Part shown: positions 53,766 through 63,743 of the stretch, piece after piece
How the letters are laid out: each line of letters starts with the position of its first letter
How positions within the stretch are numbered: position 1 is the stretch's first letter
From: Actinomycetota bacterium
GTDB lineage: Bacteria > Actinomycetota > CADDZG01 > WHSQ01
Direction of reading: 5' to 3'
Length of the DNA stretch: 64,000 nt
Assembly (NCBI GenBank): GCA_030446465.1
Contig: JAUJNI010000001.1
Coordinates: 233,859 to 297,858, forward strand
The notes under the pieces: generated by a model
Seen by the model: only the letters and a program-made list of their open reading frames with translations
Databases searched by the model: none
Told to the model about the DNA's origin: nothing
Translations under genes and position numbers: made by a program

Positions 53766-54733
53766 GTGACTCTTCGACGGCTATAACGATGCCGCCTCCG
53801 CCATCTCCCGACGGGATGCCGGCCATCCGAACCGAGGGTCTGGGACGTTCGTTTGGCTCGGTCCACGCCCTCAATGGGTTCGACGTCTCTCTGCCTGCCG
53901 GTGAGGTCTGCGCGCTGGTCGGCCCCAACGGCTCGGGAAAAACGACCCTGCTGTTGATCCTGGCCGGGTTACTCGGGCCCGATCGAGGCACTGCTTCGCT
54001 CGGAGGCATCAACCCGACGGACCATCCCTTCGAGGTTCACCGCATCGTGGGATGGATGCCCGATTTCTTTGGTACCTACGACGACCTCACCTCGTTCGAG
54101 TACCTGGAGCTGTTCGGCGCCGCCTACAAGTTGCCGGTGAACCAGCGGGCTCCGAGGGCTCGCGAGTTGCTCCATCTCGTGGGCCTCGAACCACTGGCGA
54201 GCTCGCCCGTCCACACGCTGTCGCGCGGGCAGAAGCAAAGGCTCGGGTTCGCCCGGTCGATAGTTCACTCGCCGACCATCTTGCTGCTGGATGAGCCGGC
54301 TAGCGGCTTGGATCCGAGGGCTCGCATCGAGCTCCGGGACCTGGTGCGGAGGCAGAAGCGCGACGGAGTCACGGTCGTGATCTCCTCTCACATCCTCACC
54401 GAGCTGGAGGAGATGTCCGACATCGTGGCGTTCGTCGACCGCGGCACGTGCCGAGGGGTCTATCCGCTTGCGGAGCTTCCGTCTACCTCGACGATGGGCA
54501 GGCGATACAGGTTGCGGGCGTTGGGCTCGGTCGAGCCCGCTCTGGGCGCGCTTGGCTGCACCTGGGAGCGGGTCTCTGACGAGCGGGCCGTCGTTGAGAT
54601 AGCGACCGAAGAGGCGGCGGCCGACCTGGTCGCACAGCTTGTCGCTCGGAGCGTGCGCGTGGTCGAGATGACCCCGATCGGAGGGGGCCTCGAGGACGCC
54701 TTCTTGGCTATGGACCAAGGGGGGCGGTCATGA
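53762..54733 (+). CDS. ABC transporter ATPase
   Basis: A 323-aa ATPase. Walker A GPNGSGKT (54-61), signature TLSRGQKQR, Walker B ILLLDEPASGLD, and SSHIL as the switch His. ABC-2-type ATPase in its C-terminal half (residues 230-320 form the usual accessory domain). Inserted between purN and purH with overlapping starts; its cognate permease follows, overlapping by four bases. Substrate unknown. Confidence 0.93.
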   Translation: MSDSSTAITMPPPPSPDGMPAIRTEGLGRSFGSVHALNGFDVSLPAGEVCALVGPNGSGKTTLLLILAGLLGPDRGTASLGGINPTDHPFEVHRIVGWMPDFFGTYDDLTSFEYLELFGAAYKLPVNQRAPRARELLHLVGLEPLASSPVHTLSRGQKQRLGFARSIVHSPTILLLDEPASGLDPRARIELRDLVRRQKRDGVTVVISSHILTELEEMSDIVAFVDRGTCRGVYPLAELPSTSTMGRRYRLRALGSVEPALGALGCTWERVSDERAVVEIATEEAAADLVAQLVARSVRVVEMTPIGGGLEDAFLAMDQGGRS

Positions 54734-55734
54734 ACGCGCTGATTCGCAGCGATCTGAAGCAACGAACCCGCGGCAAACGCTGGTGGATCCTGTTGGCGCT
54801 GTGGACTCTGTTGCTCCTCGCCTTGCTGGCGTTCGTGCGATCGGCGGCCGTCAGATCCCAGCAGTTCGTGAGTATCGAGGGCCAGCTCAGACAGGCGCGG
54901 GAGCCGGTCGGCCCCACGATGTTCGGCTCCCTCATGCTCTTCACACTCATCCTTGCTTGCCTGATAGTCCCCTCGCTTACCTCCACCACCATTAACGGCG
55001 AGCGCGAGCGGGGGACCTTTGCCGTTCTCCAGGCAACGATGTTGAGGCCGTGGGAGATCTTCTTTGCCAAGTTCTTCTCCGCTCTGGCGACGACGGGTGC
55101 CTTCCTGCTCGCGACGGTCCCTCTCACTCTGTGGTGCCTCTCCGAAGGCGGCGTCGACGTTACGCGTGTAGTGGTGACCTACCTGATACTGGTTCTTCTT
55201 TGCGCAGTGCTCTTGGCGGTGGGTCTCATGACTTCGACCTTCCTTCGACGACCTGCGCTGTCGGCGGTTGCCTCCTACGGCGTTGTGTTTGCCCTGACGC
55301 TGGGGAGCCTCATCATCTTCGGCCTCTCTTTGGTGACCGCCCCGACTGAGGAAGTCACTATCGAGGTGAGGCGGGGACCCGATTTCACCACCGAGCAACA
55401 GGTCATCGGGTGGCGGTGGCTTCTCTTGGCCCCCAACCCCTTCGTGGTGCTCGCCGACGCCGCGCCTCGGCGGGAGGTGCCCAGAGACCAACTGACCTTT
55501 GGCGCGCCGGATCCCTTGGCCGCCATTAGGGACGGGGCTCGAGCAATCCGTCGCCCGCCCGAGATGCAATTCGGTGGGCGGGCCGAAGTGGTCGGGCCAG
55601 AAGAGGAGCCTCCCGCGGTGTGGCCGGCGGGAATGGCCATTGAGTTGGCGCTGGCGCTGGGGGCCGGCTACCTCACGATCAGGCGCCTGCGCATACCGGC
55701 CCACAGGCTTGCCCCCGGGCAGAGGGTCGCCTAG
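54730..55734 (+). CDS. ABC-2-type permease
   Basis: A 334-aa membrane protein with about six helices (for example WWILLALWTLLLLALLAF and YLILVLLCAVLLAVGLM). GERERGTFAVLQATMLRP is the coupling-helix motif of ABC-2 permeases. A long loop before the last helix is extracytoplasmic or cytosolic (TTEQQVIGWRW to EEEPPAV). The purH start overlaps its stop (TAGTG). With the ATPase it forms an exporter embedded in a purine operon. Confidence 0.9.
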   Translation: MNALIRSDLKQRTRGKRWWILLALWTLLLLALLAFVRSAAVRSQQFVSIEGQLRQAREPVGPTMFGSLMLFTLILACLIVPSLTSTTINGERERGTFAVLQATMLRPWEIFFAKFFSALATTGAFLLATVPLTLWCLSEGGVDVTRVVVTYLILVLLCAVLLAVGLMTSTFLRRPALSAVASYGVVFALTLGSLIIFGLSLVTAPTEEVTIEVRRGPDFTTEQQVIGWRWLLLAPNPFVVLADAAPRREVPRDQLTFGAPDPLAAIRDGARAIRRPPEMQFGGRAEVVGPEEEPPAVWPAGMAIELALALGAGYLTIRRLRIPAHRLAPGQRVA

Positions 55735-57257
55735 TGGCCCGGGTCAAACGGGCGTTGATAAGCGTGTCGGACAAGAGGGGTGTTACCGAGCTCGCTCTCG
55801 GCCTCGCCGAAGCGGGGGTGGAGATCCTCTCTTCCGGAGGCACTGCGGCGACGTTGAGCGAGGCCGGCGTCCCGGTTACCAAGGTTGCCGACGTCACAGG
55901 AGCCGCCGAGATGCTGGGGGGCCGGGTCAAGACTCTCCATCCGGCGATTCACGGAGGCATCCTTGCCGACCGCAGCAAGCCGGAGCACATGCAGCAGCTT
56001 GCCGACGCGGGGATCGAGCCCATCGACCTCGTCGTCGTGAACCTCTATCCCTTCCAGGAGACCGTCGCTGCTTCGGACGTGAGCGAGGACCAGGCGATCG
56101 AGCAGATCGACGTGGGGGGGCCTGCGATGGTGAGAGCGGCGGCCAAGAACTTCCGTTCCGTTGGGGTGGTGGTGGATCCTGGCCGGTACGGCGAGGTTCT
56201 CGACTGCATCCGCTCGAGCGGGGAGGTCCCAGAGGAGCTCAGGCGGGAGCTGGCACTGGAAGCGTTCCAGCACACCGCTGCTTACGACGCGGCGATCTCT
56301 GCATATCTGGCCGGAGGCGAGCGCTGCCCCCCCCGCCTGGTCCTGACCTACGAGAAGGCCCTCGACTTGCGCTATGGCGAGAACCCCCATCAACAAGCGG
56401 CCTTCTATAGAAGCAATGGTGAGCCGTCGGGGCTGGCGGCGGCCGAGCAGCTCCACGGCAAGGAGCTGTCCTACAACAACCTGCTCGACATCGATGCTGC
56501 GTACAGGCTGGTCGGCGAGCTCGAGGGGTTCGCCTGCGCCATTATCAAGCACAGCAACCCCTGTGGCGCGGCCGTCGCAGATTCGATCGAAGAGGCTTAC
56601 GAGCGGGCCTACCAGTGCGACACCACCTCCGCCTTTGGGGGGATCGTCGCGCTGAGTTCCCTCTGCACGAGCGGGGCAGCCGAGGCGATCGCACGCATCT
56701 TCACGGAGGTCGTAATCGCGCCGGACTACGAACCTGCAGCGCTGGACGCTCTGAGGGCCAAGAAGAATCTCCGCATCCTGCGCGCGCCGCTGTTCGAGCA
56801 ATCCGGGTTTGAGCTTCGGCGGGTCACCGGGGGCTTGCTGGTGCAGTCAAACGACCCGCCGGACGACGCTGCGGACGCCACCGTTGTGACCAGGGTGCAA
56901 CCGACTCCGGATCAGTGGGCGGACCTCCGGTTTGCATGGACCGTCGCCAAGCACGTCAAGTCCAACGCGATCGTCTTGGCGGTGGGCCGGACGGCTGTGG
57001 GTGTGGGGGCCGGCCAGATGAGCAGGGTCGAGGCGACCGAGCTGGCGGCGCGCCGAGCCGGCGACAGAGCGAAGGGAACCGTGTGCGCCTCGGACGCGTT
57101 CTTTCCGTTTCGGGACGGGCTCGACGCCGCGGTCGAGGCCGGGGCGGTCGCGGTCATCCAGCCGGGAGGCTCGGTGCGAGACGACGAGGTAGTCGCGGCC
57201 GCGGACGAGCACGGCATCCCGATGGTGTTCACCGGCCGCCGCCACTTCCGCCACTAG
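55734..57257 (+). CDS. purH: Bifunctional AICAR formyltransferase / IMP cyclohydrolase PurH
   Basis: Last two steps of IMP synthesis. The 507-aa protein has the cyclohydrolase half with [17 protein letters not shown] and [13 protein letters not shown] (about residues 10-70), and the transformylase half with [22 protein letters not shown] and DAFFPFRDG. Both active sites look intact. It follows purN in the same unit, with only an ABC exporter between. Confidence 0.96.
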   Translation: MARVKRALISVSDKRGVTELALGLAEAGVEILSSGGTAATLSEAGVPVTKVADVTGAAEMLGGRVKTLHPAIHGGILADRSKPEHMQQLADAGIEPIDLVVVNLYPFQETVAASDVSEDQAIEQIDVGGPAMVRAAAKNFRSVGVVVDPGRYGEVLDCIRSSGEVPEELRRELALEAFQHTAAYDAAISAYLAGGERCPPRLVLTYEKALDLRYGENPHQQAAFYRSNGEPSGLAAAEQLHGKELSYNNLLDIDAAYRLVGELEGFACAIIKHSNPCGAAVADSIEEAYERAYQCDTTSAFGGIVALSSLCTSGAAEAIARIFTEVVIAPDYEPAALDALRAKKNLRILRAPLFEQSGFELRRVTGGLLVQSNDPPDDAADATVVTRVQPTPDQWADLRFAWTVAKHVKSNAIVLAVGRTAVGVGAGQMSRVEATELAARRAGDRAKGTVCASDAFFPFRDGLDAAVEAGAVAVIQPGGSVRDDEVVAAADEHGIPMVFTGRRHFRH

Positions 57258-57380
57258 CGTCCATTGGACATGCGCGCACCGTTCCGGTGGGCAGACGTCC
57301 ACCGGACGACTTGCACCGGTCCCCCTCTGCGTTCATTGGACATGCGCGCACCGTTTTGGTGGGTGGGCGTCCGATGGACG
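57257..57380. repeat. Two 52-bp direct repeats of the GTCCATTG family
   Basis: Copy 1 is 57257-57308 and copy 2 is 57329-57380; they differ at nine of 52 positions. Each has GCGYCCATTGGACATGCG then GCGCACCG, a central GGTGGG block and a GTCC...GGACG end. They are partly self-complementary (GTCCATTGGAC is itself a palindrome of 11 bases around T). They follow the purH stop immediately and separate it from folD. Confidence 0.8.
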
Positions 57381-57422
57381 CACGATTAGGATGCTGCCTT
57401 CCTGTGAGCAAGTGGGGTCGAG

Positions 57423-58280
57423 ATGACGGCTAGGACAATCGACGGCAAGGCCATAGCAGCGGAGATCAGGGCCGAGGTGAAGCGCGACGTCGCCGCTCTT
57501 GCGGAGCAAGGGATAACGCCGGGCCTGGCTACCGTTCTCGTTGGCGACGACCCCGCCTCGCATGTCTACGTGCGCACGAAGCGCAAGGCCTGCGGCGAAG
57601 CCGGGATCCGGTCGTGGGACCACGACCTCGAGGCGAGCGTTCCAGAGCAAGAGTTGCTCGAGCTCATCGAACGCCTCAACTCGGACGATGAGGTGCATGG
57701 AATCCTGGTTCAGCTACCTCTGCCCGAGCACGTGCGGGAGCAAACGGTTCTCGACGCGGTCCGTCCTCACAAGGATGCCGATGGCTTTCACCCGTATAAC
57801 TTTGGCCGCCTTCTTGCCGGGAGCCCCCTTGTCGCGTCGGCGACCCCAGCCGGGATCCAGGAGCTGCTGATTCGCTCCGGCGTCGAGATCGCCGGCAAAG
57901 ACGTCGTCATCGTCGGCAGGAGCAACATCGTTGGAAAGCCCCTCGCGGCCTTGCTCATGCAGAAGGGGGCGGGGGCCAACGCCACGGTCACCGTGTGCCA
58001 CACCGGCACCGAGGATCTTGCAGGTCACACGCGCCGGGCCGACATCCTGATTGCCGCCATCGGCAGAGCCAAGGCGATCACCGCTCCCATGGTCAAAGAA
58101 GGCAGTGTGGTGATCGACGTCGGCATGAACCGCACAGAAGACGGTCTCGTGGGCGACGCCGACTACGACGCGGTCAAAGAAGTGGCGTCCGCGATCACTC
58201 CGGTGCCCGGAGGAGTCGGGCCGATGACGATTGCGATGTTGTTGGCAAACGTCGTCAAGCTCGCCCGCAGCACCATCTAG
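57423..58280 (+). CDS. folD: Methylenetetrahydrofolate dehydrogenase/cyclohydrolase FolD
   Basis: Makes 10-formyl-THF, which PurN and PurH use. The 285-aa protein has the catalytic Lys in YVRTKRKACGE, VQLPLPEHV, KDADGFHPYNFGRL and the NADP loop IVGRSNIVGKPLAALL; the C-terminus has PVPGGVGPMTIAMLL. Length is standard. The ATG has no strong ribosome site. Downstream of purH, functionally fitting. Confidence 0.96.
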   Translation: MTARTIDGKAIAAEIRAEVKRDVAALAEQGITPGLATVLVGDDPASHVYVRTKRKACGEAGIRSWDHDLEASVPEQELLELIERLNSDDEVHGILVQLPLPEHVREQTVLDAVRPHKDADGFHPYNFGRLLAGSPLVASATPAGIQELLIRSGVEIAGKDVVIVGRSNIVGKPLAALLMQKGAGANATVTVCHTGTEDLAGHTRRADILIAAIGRAKAITAPMVKEGSVVIDVGMNRTEDGLVGDADYDAVKEVASAITPVPGGVGPMTIAMLLANVVKLARSTI

Positions 58281-58313
58281 CAGCCGGCATCGAAGTCGTC
58301 ATCTCCGGAGCCT

Positions 58314-59435
58314 TCAGCGCTCGGACAGCGGCGTCCACTTCCGTGGTTCTGGCCCCACGTAACCGTGATCCGGTCGGATCAAGCGATTGTCCGCATACTG
58401 CTCCCGCACGTGGGCCGTCCAGCCAGACACCCGACTGCAAGCGAACACCGGCGTGAACAGATCAGTGGGGATTTGCAAGTATCCGTACACGGACGCCGCG
58501 TAGAAGTCCACGTTGGGATACAGGCCCTTGGCGTCCATGACGGCCTTTTCGATCTCTTGAGAGATCTCGAAGTTGTTGCCGTCCGATGTCTTCTCGGCCA
58601 GTTGTTTCGCCATGCGTCGCAGATGCGTCGCTCGAGGATCCTCCGTCTTGTAGACGCGATGACCGAAGCCCATCACCTTCTGCTTGCTCTCGAGCCTCTT
58701 GGTGATGTAGTCGCGCGCCCGAGAGGGCTCCTTTATCTCCTTGATCATCTTCATGACCTGCTCGTTCGCTCCACCGTGCAGAGGTCCCTTTAGAGCGGCA
58801 ATCGCCGCGGTGGTTGCCGAGTGGATGTCCGACAACGTCGCGGCGCAAACCCTCGCCGCGAAGGTCGAAGCGTTCATCGTGTGATCGGCGTGAAGGGTGA
58901 GACACATGTCCAGGATCCGCGCCGACTCGTCGTCGGCCTTGTCTCCCTGAAGCATCCAGAGAAAGTTGGCAGCCAATGAGAGACCTTGATCCGGGGGGAC
59001 GACCTGCTCGTCGTTGCGAATCCTGTCGTAATAGGCAACGAGCGTGGGGAACACGGCGCACAGCCTTATGGCTTTGCGGTAGTTGCCCTCCTCAGAGGTG
59101 TTCCAACCGTCCGGGTCCTTGGCCGATGATGCCGACACCGCGGTTCTGAGCATGGACATGGGTGCGCAGTTCTTGGCCAGCTGCGGCATCAGCCCCATGA
59201 CGAAGTCGTTGGGCTCGCGTTCCTTGGCGAGCTGCTCCTTTATATCGTCGAGCTGGGAGGCGTTGGGAAGCTCGAGGTTCTGAAGCAGGTAGATGACCTC
59301 TTCGAAGGTGGCGTTGGGGGCAAGGTCGTGGATGTCGTATCCGACATACCAGAGGCGTCCCTGCTTGCCGTCGATGTCGCTGAGCGCCGTCTCGGCTGCA
59401 ATGACGCCCTCGAGGCCTTTGCCGGATGTAGCCAT
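58314..59435 (-). CDS. gltA: Citrate synthase
   Basis: First TCA step: acetyl-CoA plus oxaloacetate. The 373-aa protein is the dimeric type. The catalytic His residues are in GPLHGGANE and [14 protein letters not shown], and the catalytic Asp in [16 protein letters not shown]. The ATG at 59435 is preferred to the TTG at 59441 because GGAAAGG is then about nine bases away. Divergent from isocitrate dehydrogenase, with a shared control region. Confidence 0.95.
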   Translation of the reverse strand: MATSGKGLEGVIAAETALSDIDGKQGRLWYVGYDIHDLAPNATFEEVIYLLQNLELPNASQLDDIKEQLAKEREPNDFVMGLMPQLAKNCAPMSMLRTAVSASSAKDPDGWNTSEEGNYRKAIRLCAVFPTLVAYYDRIRNDEQVVPPDQGLSLAANFLWMLQGDKADDESARILDMCLTLHADHTMNASTFAARVCAATLSDIHSATTAAIAALKGPLHGGANEQVMKMIKEIKEPSRARDYITKRLESKQKVMGFGHRVYKTEDPRATHLRRMAKQLAEKTSDGNNFEISQEIEKAVMDAKGLYPNVDFYAASVYGYLQIPTDLFTPVFACSRVSGWTAHVREQYADNRLIRPDHGYVGPEPRKWTPLSER

Positions 59436-59486
59436 CCCCAAACTTGCCTTTCCTTGTTCGGTCGGGTCGTCGCTCTTTTCGCTCCA

Positions 59487-59510
59487 AACCTATCAGGTAG
59501 GTTAGATAGG
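59487..59510. promoter_or_regulatory. Candidate operator between citrate synthase and isocitrate dehydrogenase
   Basis: AACCTA-TCAGG-TAGGTT (59487-59503) overlaps CCTATC-N10-GATAGG (59489-59510), two nested inverted repeats with Tn.AGG cores. They lie in the 114-bp divergent region, so one regulator could control both TCA genes. I do not recognise the protein that binds. Confidence 0.5.
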
Positions 59511-59549
59511 ACTGCCCGAATAAGAACGCTTACGAGCACAGGAGCCCTC

Positions 59550-60668
59550 ATGTCGCGAACTGTTCATCGAGTGACCCTCATCCCGGGCGACGGCACCGGT
59601 CCTGAGATAGCGGAGGCCACACGCCGGGTCCTGGAGGGCACCGGAGTGGGTTTTGACTGGGACGTGCAGCAAGCGGGGGCGGACGTGATGGACCAATACG
59701 GGACGCCGTTGCCAGAAGACGTCCTCGACTCGATCCGGACCAACAAGATCGCCATCAAGGGCCCGATTACGACCCCCGTGGGCACCGGCTTTCGCAGCGT
59801 CAACGTGGCTCTTCGCAAGGAGCTCGATCTCTACATGTGCCTGAGGCCGTGCAAGTCGTACAGGGGCGTGCGCTCTCGCTACGAGGACATTGACCTCGTG
59901 GTCGTACGCGAGAACCACGAAGACCTCTACGCGGGCATCGAGTTCGAGCAAGGCTCCTCAGAGGCCCGCAAGCTGATCGACTTCATAGCCGACCTCGGGG
60001 CTCGCAGGATACGCGAGGACTCCGGCATCTCAATCAAACCGATATCCGTCACCGGAACCCAGAGGATCGTTCGAGGTGCGTTTGACTACGCATCCAAGCA
60101 CGGCCGCAAGAAGGTCACTGCCGTGCACAAGGCCAACATCATGAAGTACTCGGACGGGCTCTTCTTGAAAACGGCTCAAGAGGTCGCCGTCAACGAGTAC
60201 GGGGACTCGGGCATCGAGTTCGAGGAGCGGATCGTCGACAACATGTGCATGCAGCTCGTTCAGAAGCCCGAGCTGTACGACGTGCTGGTCTTGCCCAACC
60301 TCTACGGCGACATCGTCTCCGACCTTGGTGCCGGTTTGATCGGTGGACTGGGAGTTGCTCCGGGAGGCAACATTGGCGACGACGCTGCGGTGTTCGAGCC
60401 GACTCACGGCTCGGCCCCCAAGTACGCGGGCCAGAACAAGGTCAACCCCATGGCGATGATGTTGTCGGGAGTCTTGCTCCTCCGGCACCTCGAGGAGATC
60501 GAGGCGGCCGACCGTTTGGAATCTGCGATAGCAGCGGTCATCGCCGAGGGCAAAGACGTCACCTACGACATGAAGCCGCATCGCGATGATCCAACTGCGG
60601 TAGGGACCTCGCAGGTAGCCGACGCAGTGATCAAGAAGATGGAAGAGAGCGCACAAGCCAATGGCTGA
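59550..60668 (+). CDS. icd: Isocitrate dehydrogenase, NAD-dependent type
   Basis: Oxidises isocitrate to 2-oxoglutarate. The 372-aa protein has [32 protein letters not shown], the active-site loop [32 protein letters not shown] and [12 protein letters not shown], all typical of the NAD-type family related to isopropylmalate dehydrogenase. The ATG has AGGAG five bases upstream; upstream frame extension to 59328 is shadow. The end overlaps mdh by eight bases. Confidence 0.93.
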   Translation: MSRTVHRVTLIPGDGTGPEIAEATRRVLEGTGVGFDWDVQQAGADVMDQYGTPLPEDVLDSIRTNKIAIKGPITTPVGTGFRSVNVALRKELDLYMCLRPCKSYRGVRSRYEDIDLVVVRENHEDLYAGIEFEQGSSEARKLIDFIADLGARRIREDSGISIKPISVTGTQRIVRGAFDYASKHGRKKVTAVHKANIMKYSDGLFLKTAQEVAVNEYGDSGIEFEERIVDNMCMQLVQKPELYDVLVLPNLYGDIVSDLGAGLIGGLGVAPGGNIGDDAAVFEPTHGSAPKYAGQNKVNPMAMMLSGVLLLRHLEEIEAADRLESAIAAVIAEGKDVTYDMKPHRDDPTAVGTSQVADAVIKKMEESAQANG

Positions 60669-61602
60669 GGACCACAAGGTCACCGTCGTTGGGGCCGGCA
60701 ACGTCGGATCGAACACCGCTCGCCGCATCGCCGAGAAGGACTCGGCATCAGAGGTGGTCATGATCGACATAGTCGAGGGCCTTCCACAGGGTCTCGCGCT
60801 CGACATCAACCAGAGCGCCCCGGTGGAGGGCTTCCGCAGTCACGTCACGGGGACCAACGACTACGCGGACACCGCAGGGTCTGCGGTGGCGGTCGTGACC
60901 GCGGGTCTTCCTCGCAAGCCGGGAATGAGCCGCATGGACCTCCTCGAGAAGAATGCGGGCATCGTCGGGGGCGTGGTGCGGCAGCTGGCCGAGCACTCTC
61001 CCGACGCGGTCATCATCGTCGTCAGCAACCCTCTCGACGAGATGACTTATCTAGCCTCGACCGTCTCCGGGTTTCCCAAGGAGCGAGTGTTCGGCATGGC
61101 AGGCGTTCTGGACTCGGCTCGGCTCAGATACTTCATCTCGGAGCGCTTGAGCGTCGCCCCGGTAGAGGTCGAGGCCATGACTCTGGGCAGCCACGGAGAT
61201 CAGATGGTTCCTCTCCCCCGACATGCGACCGTGCAGGGCAAGCCTCTTGCAGAGCTGGTCGACGACAGCGCGCTGGAAGAGTTGTTCCAACGCACGCGCG
61301 ATGGGGGGGCCGAGATCGTCGGCTATCTGAAGAAGGGCAGCGCCTATTACGCCCCCTCTTCATCGGCTGCGGCGATGGTTGTCTCCGTCCTCGAGGACAG
61401 AAACGATGTCGTTCCCACCTGCGCATGGACGTCTGGCCAATACGGGATATCGGACGTCTACCTGGGGGTGCCGGCGCGTCTGGGGGCCGGGGGCGTCACG
61501 GAGATCGTCGAGCTCGAGCTGAACGAGGACGAGCGCAAGCAGCTCGAGTCGGCCGCGGAAGCTATCCGGGCCAAGTGCCAAGAGCTGTCCCCTTCCAGCT
61601 AG
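60661..61602 (+). CDS. mdh: Malate dehydrogenase
   Basis: Converts malate to oxaloacetate. The 313-aa protein has the NAD loop [12 protein letters not shown], the loop [14 protein letters not shown] whose Arg after Pro discriminates malate from lactate, VSNPLD, and the catalytic His in [10 protein letters not shown]. Good match to the LDH-like MDH family. The start lies within icd's end, coupling them. With gltA it gives three TCA enzymes in one locus. Confidence 0.95.
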   Translation: MAEDHKVTVVGAGNVGSNTARRIAEKDSASEVVMIDIVEGLPQGLALDINQSAPVEGFRSHVTGTNDYADTAGSAVAVVTAGLPRKPGMSRMDLLEKNAGIVGGVVRQLAEHSPDAVIIVVSNPLDEMTYLASTVSGFPKERVFGMAGVLDSARLRYFISERLSVAPVEVEAMTLGSHGDQMVPLPRHATVQGKPLAELVDDSALEELFQRTRDGGAEIVGYLKKGSAYYAPSSSAAAMVVSVLEDRNDVVPTCAWTSGQYGISDVYLGVPARLGAGGVTEIVELELNEDERKQLESAAEAIRAKCQELSPSS

Positions 61603-61613
61603 AGGCTTGGTCC

Positions 61614-62363
61614 ATGAGCTCTGCCGTCGATGTCTCCGAAGCGACCTTCGAGCGAGACGTCATCAAGCAGTCTCACGAGACTCCGGTCGTCGTTGACTTC
61701 TGGGCGGCATGGTGCGCTCCGTGCCGGGCCCTCGGTCCTGTGCTCGAGAAGCTGGCTGCTGAGGACCAAGGGGAATGGCGGCTGGCCAAGGTGGATGTCG
61801 ACTCCAACCAGAGCCTGGCAGGCGCATTTGGCGTCCAGGGGATCCCCGCGGTCAAGGGCTTCAAGGACGGCCGGGTCGTCGCCGAGTTCACCGGCGCGCT
61901 CCCCGAAAGCCAGGTCCGCGAGTGGTTGAGCCGCCTTCGTCCCAGCCCTGGGGATCGAGTATTCGCCGAAGGAAGGGAAGCCGAGCGACGCGGCGATCTG
62001 GAGGGCGCGGCTGCGGCATACCGCCGAGCCCTCGAGCTCGAGCCGGGCCACGCCGATGCTAGAAGCGCACTGGCGACGGTCGAGCTCCTCGTGAGGGCTA
62101 AGCCCGGCGACGAGGCAGCCTTGAGGGAGCGGCTGGCCGCCGATCCTGCCGATGTCGATGCAACGACGTCCATGGCCGATCTCCGAGCCGCCGCCGGTGA
62201 CTTCGGCGAAGCCTTTTCCATACTCCTCGAAGGCGTGAGGCAGACCTCGGGGGACGACCGGGAGCGGGTCAGAAAACACCTCGTCGGCTTGCTCGACGCT
62301 CTTCCTCCCGACGATCCGCGCGCGATGTCGGCTCGCCGTGCCCTTTCCCTGGCGCTCTATTAG
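61614..62363 (+). CDS. cnoX: Thioredoxin-TPR protein (CnoX/YbbN-like)
   Basis: A 249-aa protein with an N-terminal thioredoxin domain (WCAPC, Cys34/Cys37, both present) and C-terminal TPR-like helices (about residues 120-249: AEGREAERRGDLEGAAAAYRR and repeats). This is the domain plan of CnoX, a redox chaperone that works with GroEL and DnaK. Start at 61614 has AGAGG upstream. It follows mdh by 11 bases and its 3' end is followed by a lipid kinase. Confidence 0.88.
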   Translation: MSSAVDVSEATFERDVIKQSHETPVVVDFWAAWCAPCRALGPVLEKLAAEDQGEWRLAKVDVDSNQSLAGAFGVQGIPAVKGFKDGRVVAEFTGALPESQVREWLSRLRPSPGDRVFAEGREAERRGDLEGAAAAYRRALELEPGHADARSALATVELLVRAKPGDEAALRERLAADPADVDATTSMADLRAAAGDFGEAFSILLEGVRQTSGDDRERVRKHLVGLLDALPPDDPRAMSARRALSLALY

Positions 62364-62409
62364 ATGGACGGGCCCCGCGTCGAAGCGAGCGTTGCATGAT
62401 TCGGGTCAC

Positions 62410-63297
62410 GTGAGAGTTCTCGTGGTGTCCAACGCCTCCTCGGGGTCATCCAACGAGGAGACCCTTCGGGCGGTACAGAACGCCCTGAAACCACTCGGAG
62501 AGGTCTCGTCGCTTCAGCCCTCGGCCGGCGATTCCCCGACCGACGAGCTGACCTCAGCCGTCGACGGCACGGATCTGGTCGTGGTGGCGGGGGGCGACGG
62601 CACGATGAACCACACCGTCAATGCTCTTGCGAACCGGCTCGACGATTTCACCCTCGCCGTGGTGCCAATGGGCACCGGCAACGACTTCGCCAGGACGCTG
62701 GGGCTGCGCGACGATCCGGTCGCCGTGGCCTCCGGGCTGGTGGACGGGCGTGAACGAGTGGTTGACGTCTCCAGGGCGTCCGGCCCCGGCGTCGAGCGCC
62801 TCTTCTTGAACGCCTGCATGGGGGGCTTTCCCGTTCGGGTCAACCAGGAGATCGACGAGGACACGAAAAAGCGATTTGGTCCTTTGGCGTTCTGGGTTGG
62901 CGGACTCAAGGCGGCTGCCGATCTGACCCGCTCGACGGTCGAAGTGGCGGGTGCTCGAGTCGAAGAGGTGGTGGCCGTTGGAGTGGGAAACGGCAGGACC
63001 TGTGGCGGAGGGATAGAGGTGTGGCCTCACGCCTTGCCCGACGACGGCTCGCTAAACGTCTGCGCGATGCCGGCGGACACCATCCCCGCCGCGCTCAAGC
63101 TCGCCGCCAAGGTCAAGGGGGCCAGTCACGAGGAGTTAGAGGATGTCTTTACCTCGAGTGGACGACGCATCGAGATCTGGTCGGAGCCACCGGTCGAGTT
63201 CAACGTCGACGGGGAGCTGGTCGGGCTAAAGACCCCCGCAACCTTCGAGATCGTGTCCTCGATCCGAGTGAGAGTGCCCGCGAAGTCGTCTTCGTAG
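62410..63297 (+). CDS. Diacylglycerol kinase-family lipid kinase
   Basis: A 295-aa soluble enzyme of the DAGK catalytic fold. The GGDGTMNHTVNAL motif and PMGTGNDFARTLGL are hallmark nucleotide-binding loops, and NGRTCGGGIEVWP is the third conserved block. Substrate could be diacylglycerol or a related lipid. The GTG at 62410 gives the family start (VRVLVVSN); longer in-frame starts exist at 62338. Ribosome site is weak. Confidence 0.9.
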   Translation: MRVLVVSNASSGSSNEETLRAVQNALKPLGEVSSLQPSAGDSPTDELTSAVDGTDLVVVAGGDGTMNHTVNALANRLDDFTLAVVPMGTGNDFARTLGLRDDPVAVASGLVDGRERVVDVSRASGPGVERLFLNACMGGFPVRVNQEIDEDTKKRFGPLAFWVGGLKAAADLTRSTVEVAGARVEEVVAVGVGNGRTCGGGIEVWPHALPDDGSLNVCAMPADTIPAALKLAAKVKGASHEELEDVFTSSGRRIEIWSEPPVEFNVDGELVGLKTPATFEIVSSIRVRVPAKSSS

Positions 63298-63329
63298 GTT
63301 CAAAGTCACCGTGACCTGATTCCCTCTCG

Positions 63330-63683
63330 TCAGGCGTTGCTGGTGTCGACCACACAAAAGAGGTTGCCGTCGGGATCCTTCAGCACGACGAAGTCCTCAT
63401 CCGGCTCGGGCGTCCGTGGGTGGCGCATCGCTCCAAGTGCCACTAGACGCTCCACCTCACCTGCCTGGTCGTTCGTGTAAAGGTCGAAGTGGAATCGGTT
63501 CTTGCCTGAGGGCTTCTCGGGGACCTGTTGCAAAGAGACGTTTGGGCTTCTCCCACTGGTGTCTTGAAGGATCACCCAGCCATCCTCGGGAGGTCGTTTA
63601 GGGGCGTAGTGAAGCGCCTCGCTCCAGAACGCCAACATCTTGTCGAACTGGTTGCACTCGATAACGACCGATCCGATTTTCAA
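63330..63683 (-). CDS. VOC-family (glyoxalase-like) protein
   Basis: A 117-aa single-domain protein: KIGSVVIECNQFDKMLAFW, HFDLYTNDQAGEVERLVALGA and VLKDPDGNLFCVVD are typical of the fold. Metal ligands are incomplete compared with glyoxalase I, so the function may be binding rather than catalysis. Convergent with the lipid kinase gene. Confidence 0.88.
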   Translation of the reverse strand: MKIGSVVIECNQFDKMLAFWSEALHYAPKRPPEDGWVILQDTSGRSPNVSLQQVPEKPSGKNRFHFDLYTNDQAGEVERLVALGAMRHPRTPEPDEDFVVLKDPDGNLFCVVDTSNA

Positions 63684-63743
63684 TTGGGCAACCTCCCGTG
63701 AAATGCCGGCGTGTCCCCCGAATATAAGGCCGACGAGGGGGCT

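Noticed and set aside
57257-57380. CRISPR array
   Set aside because: Only two diverged copies, each partly palindromic, and no cas genes nearby.
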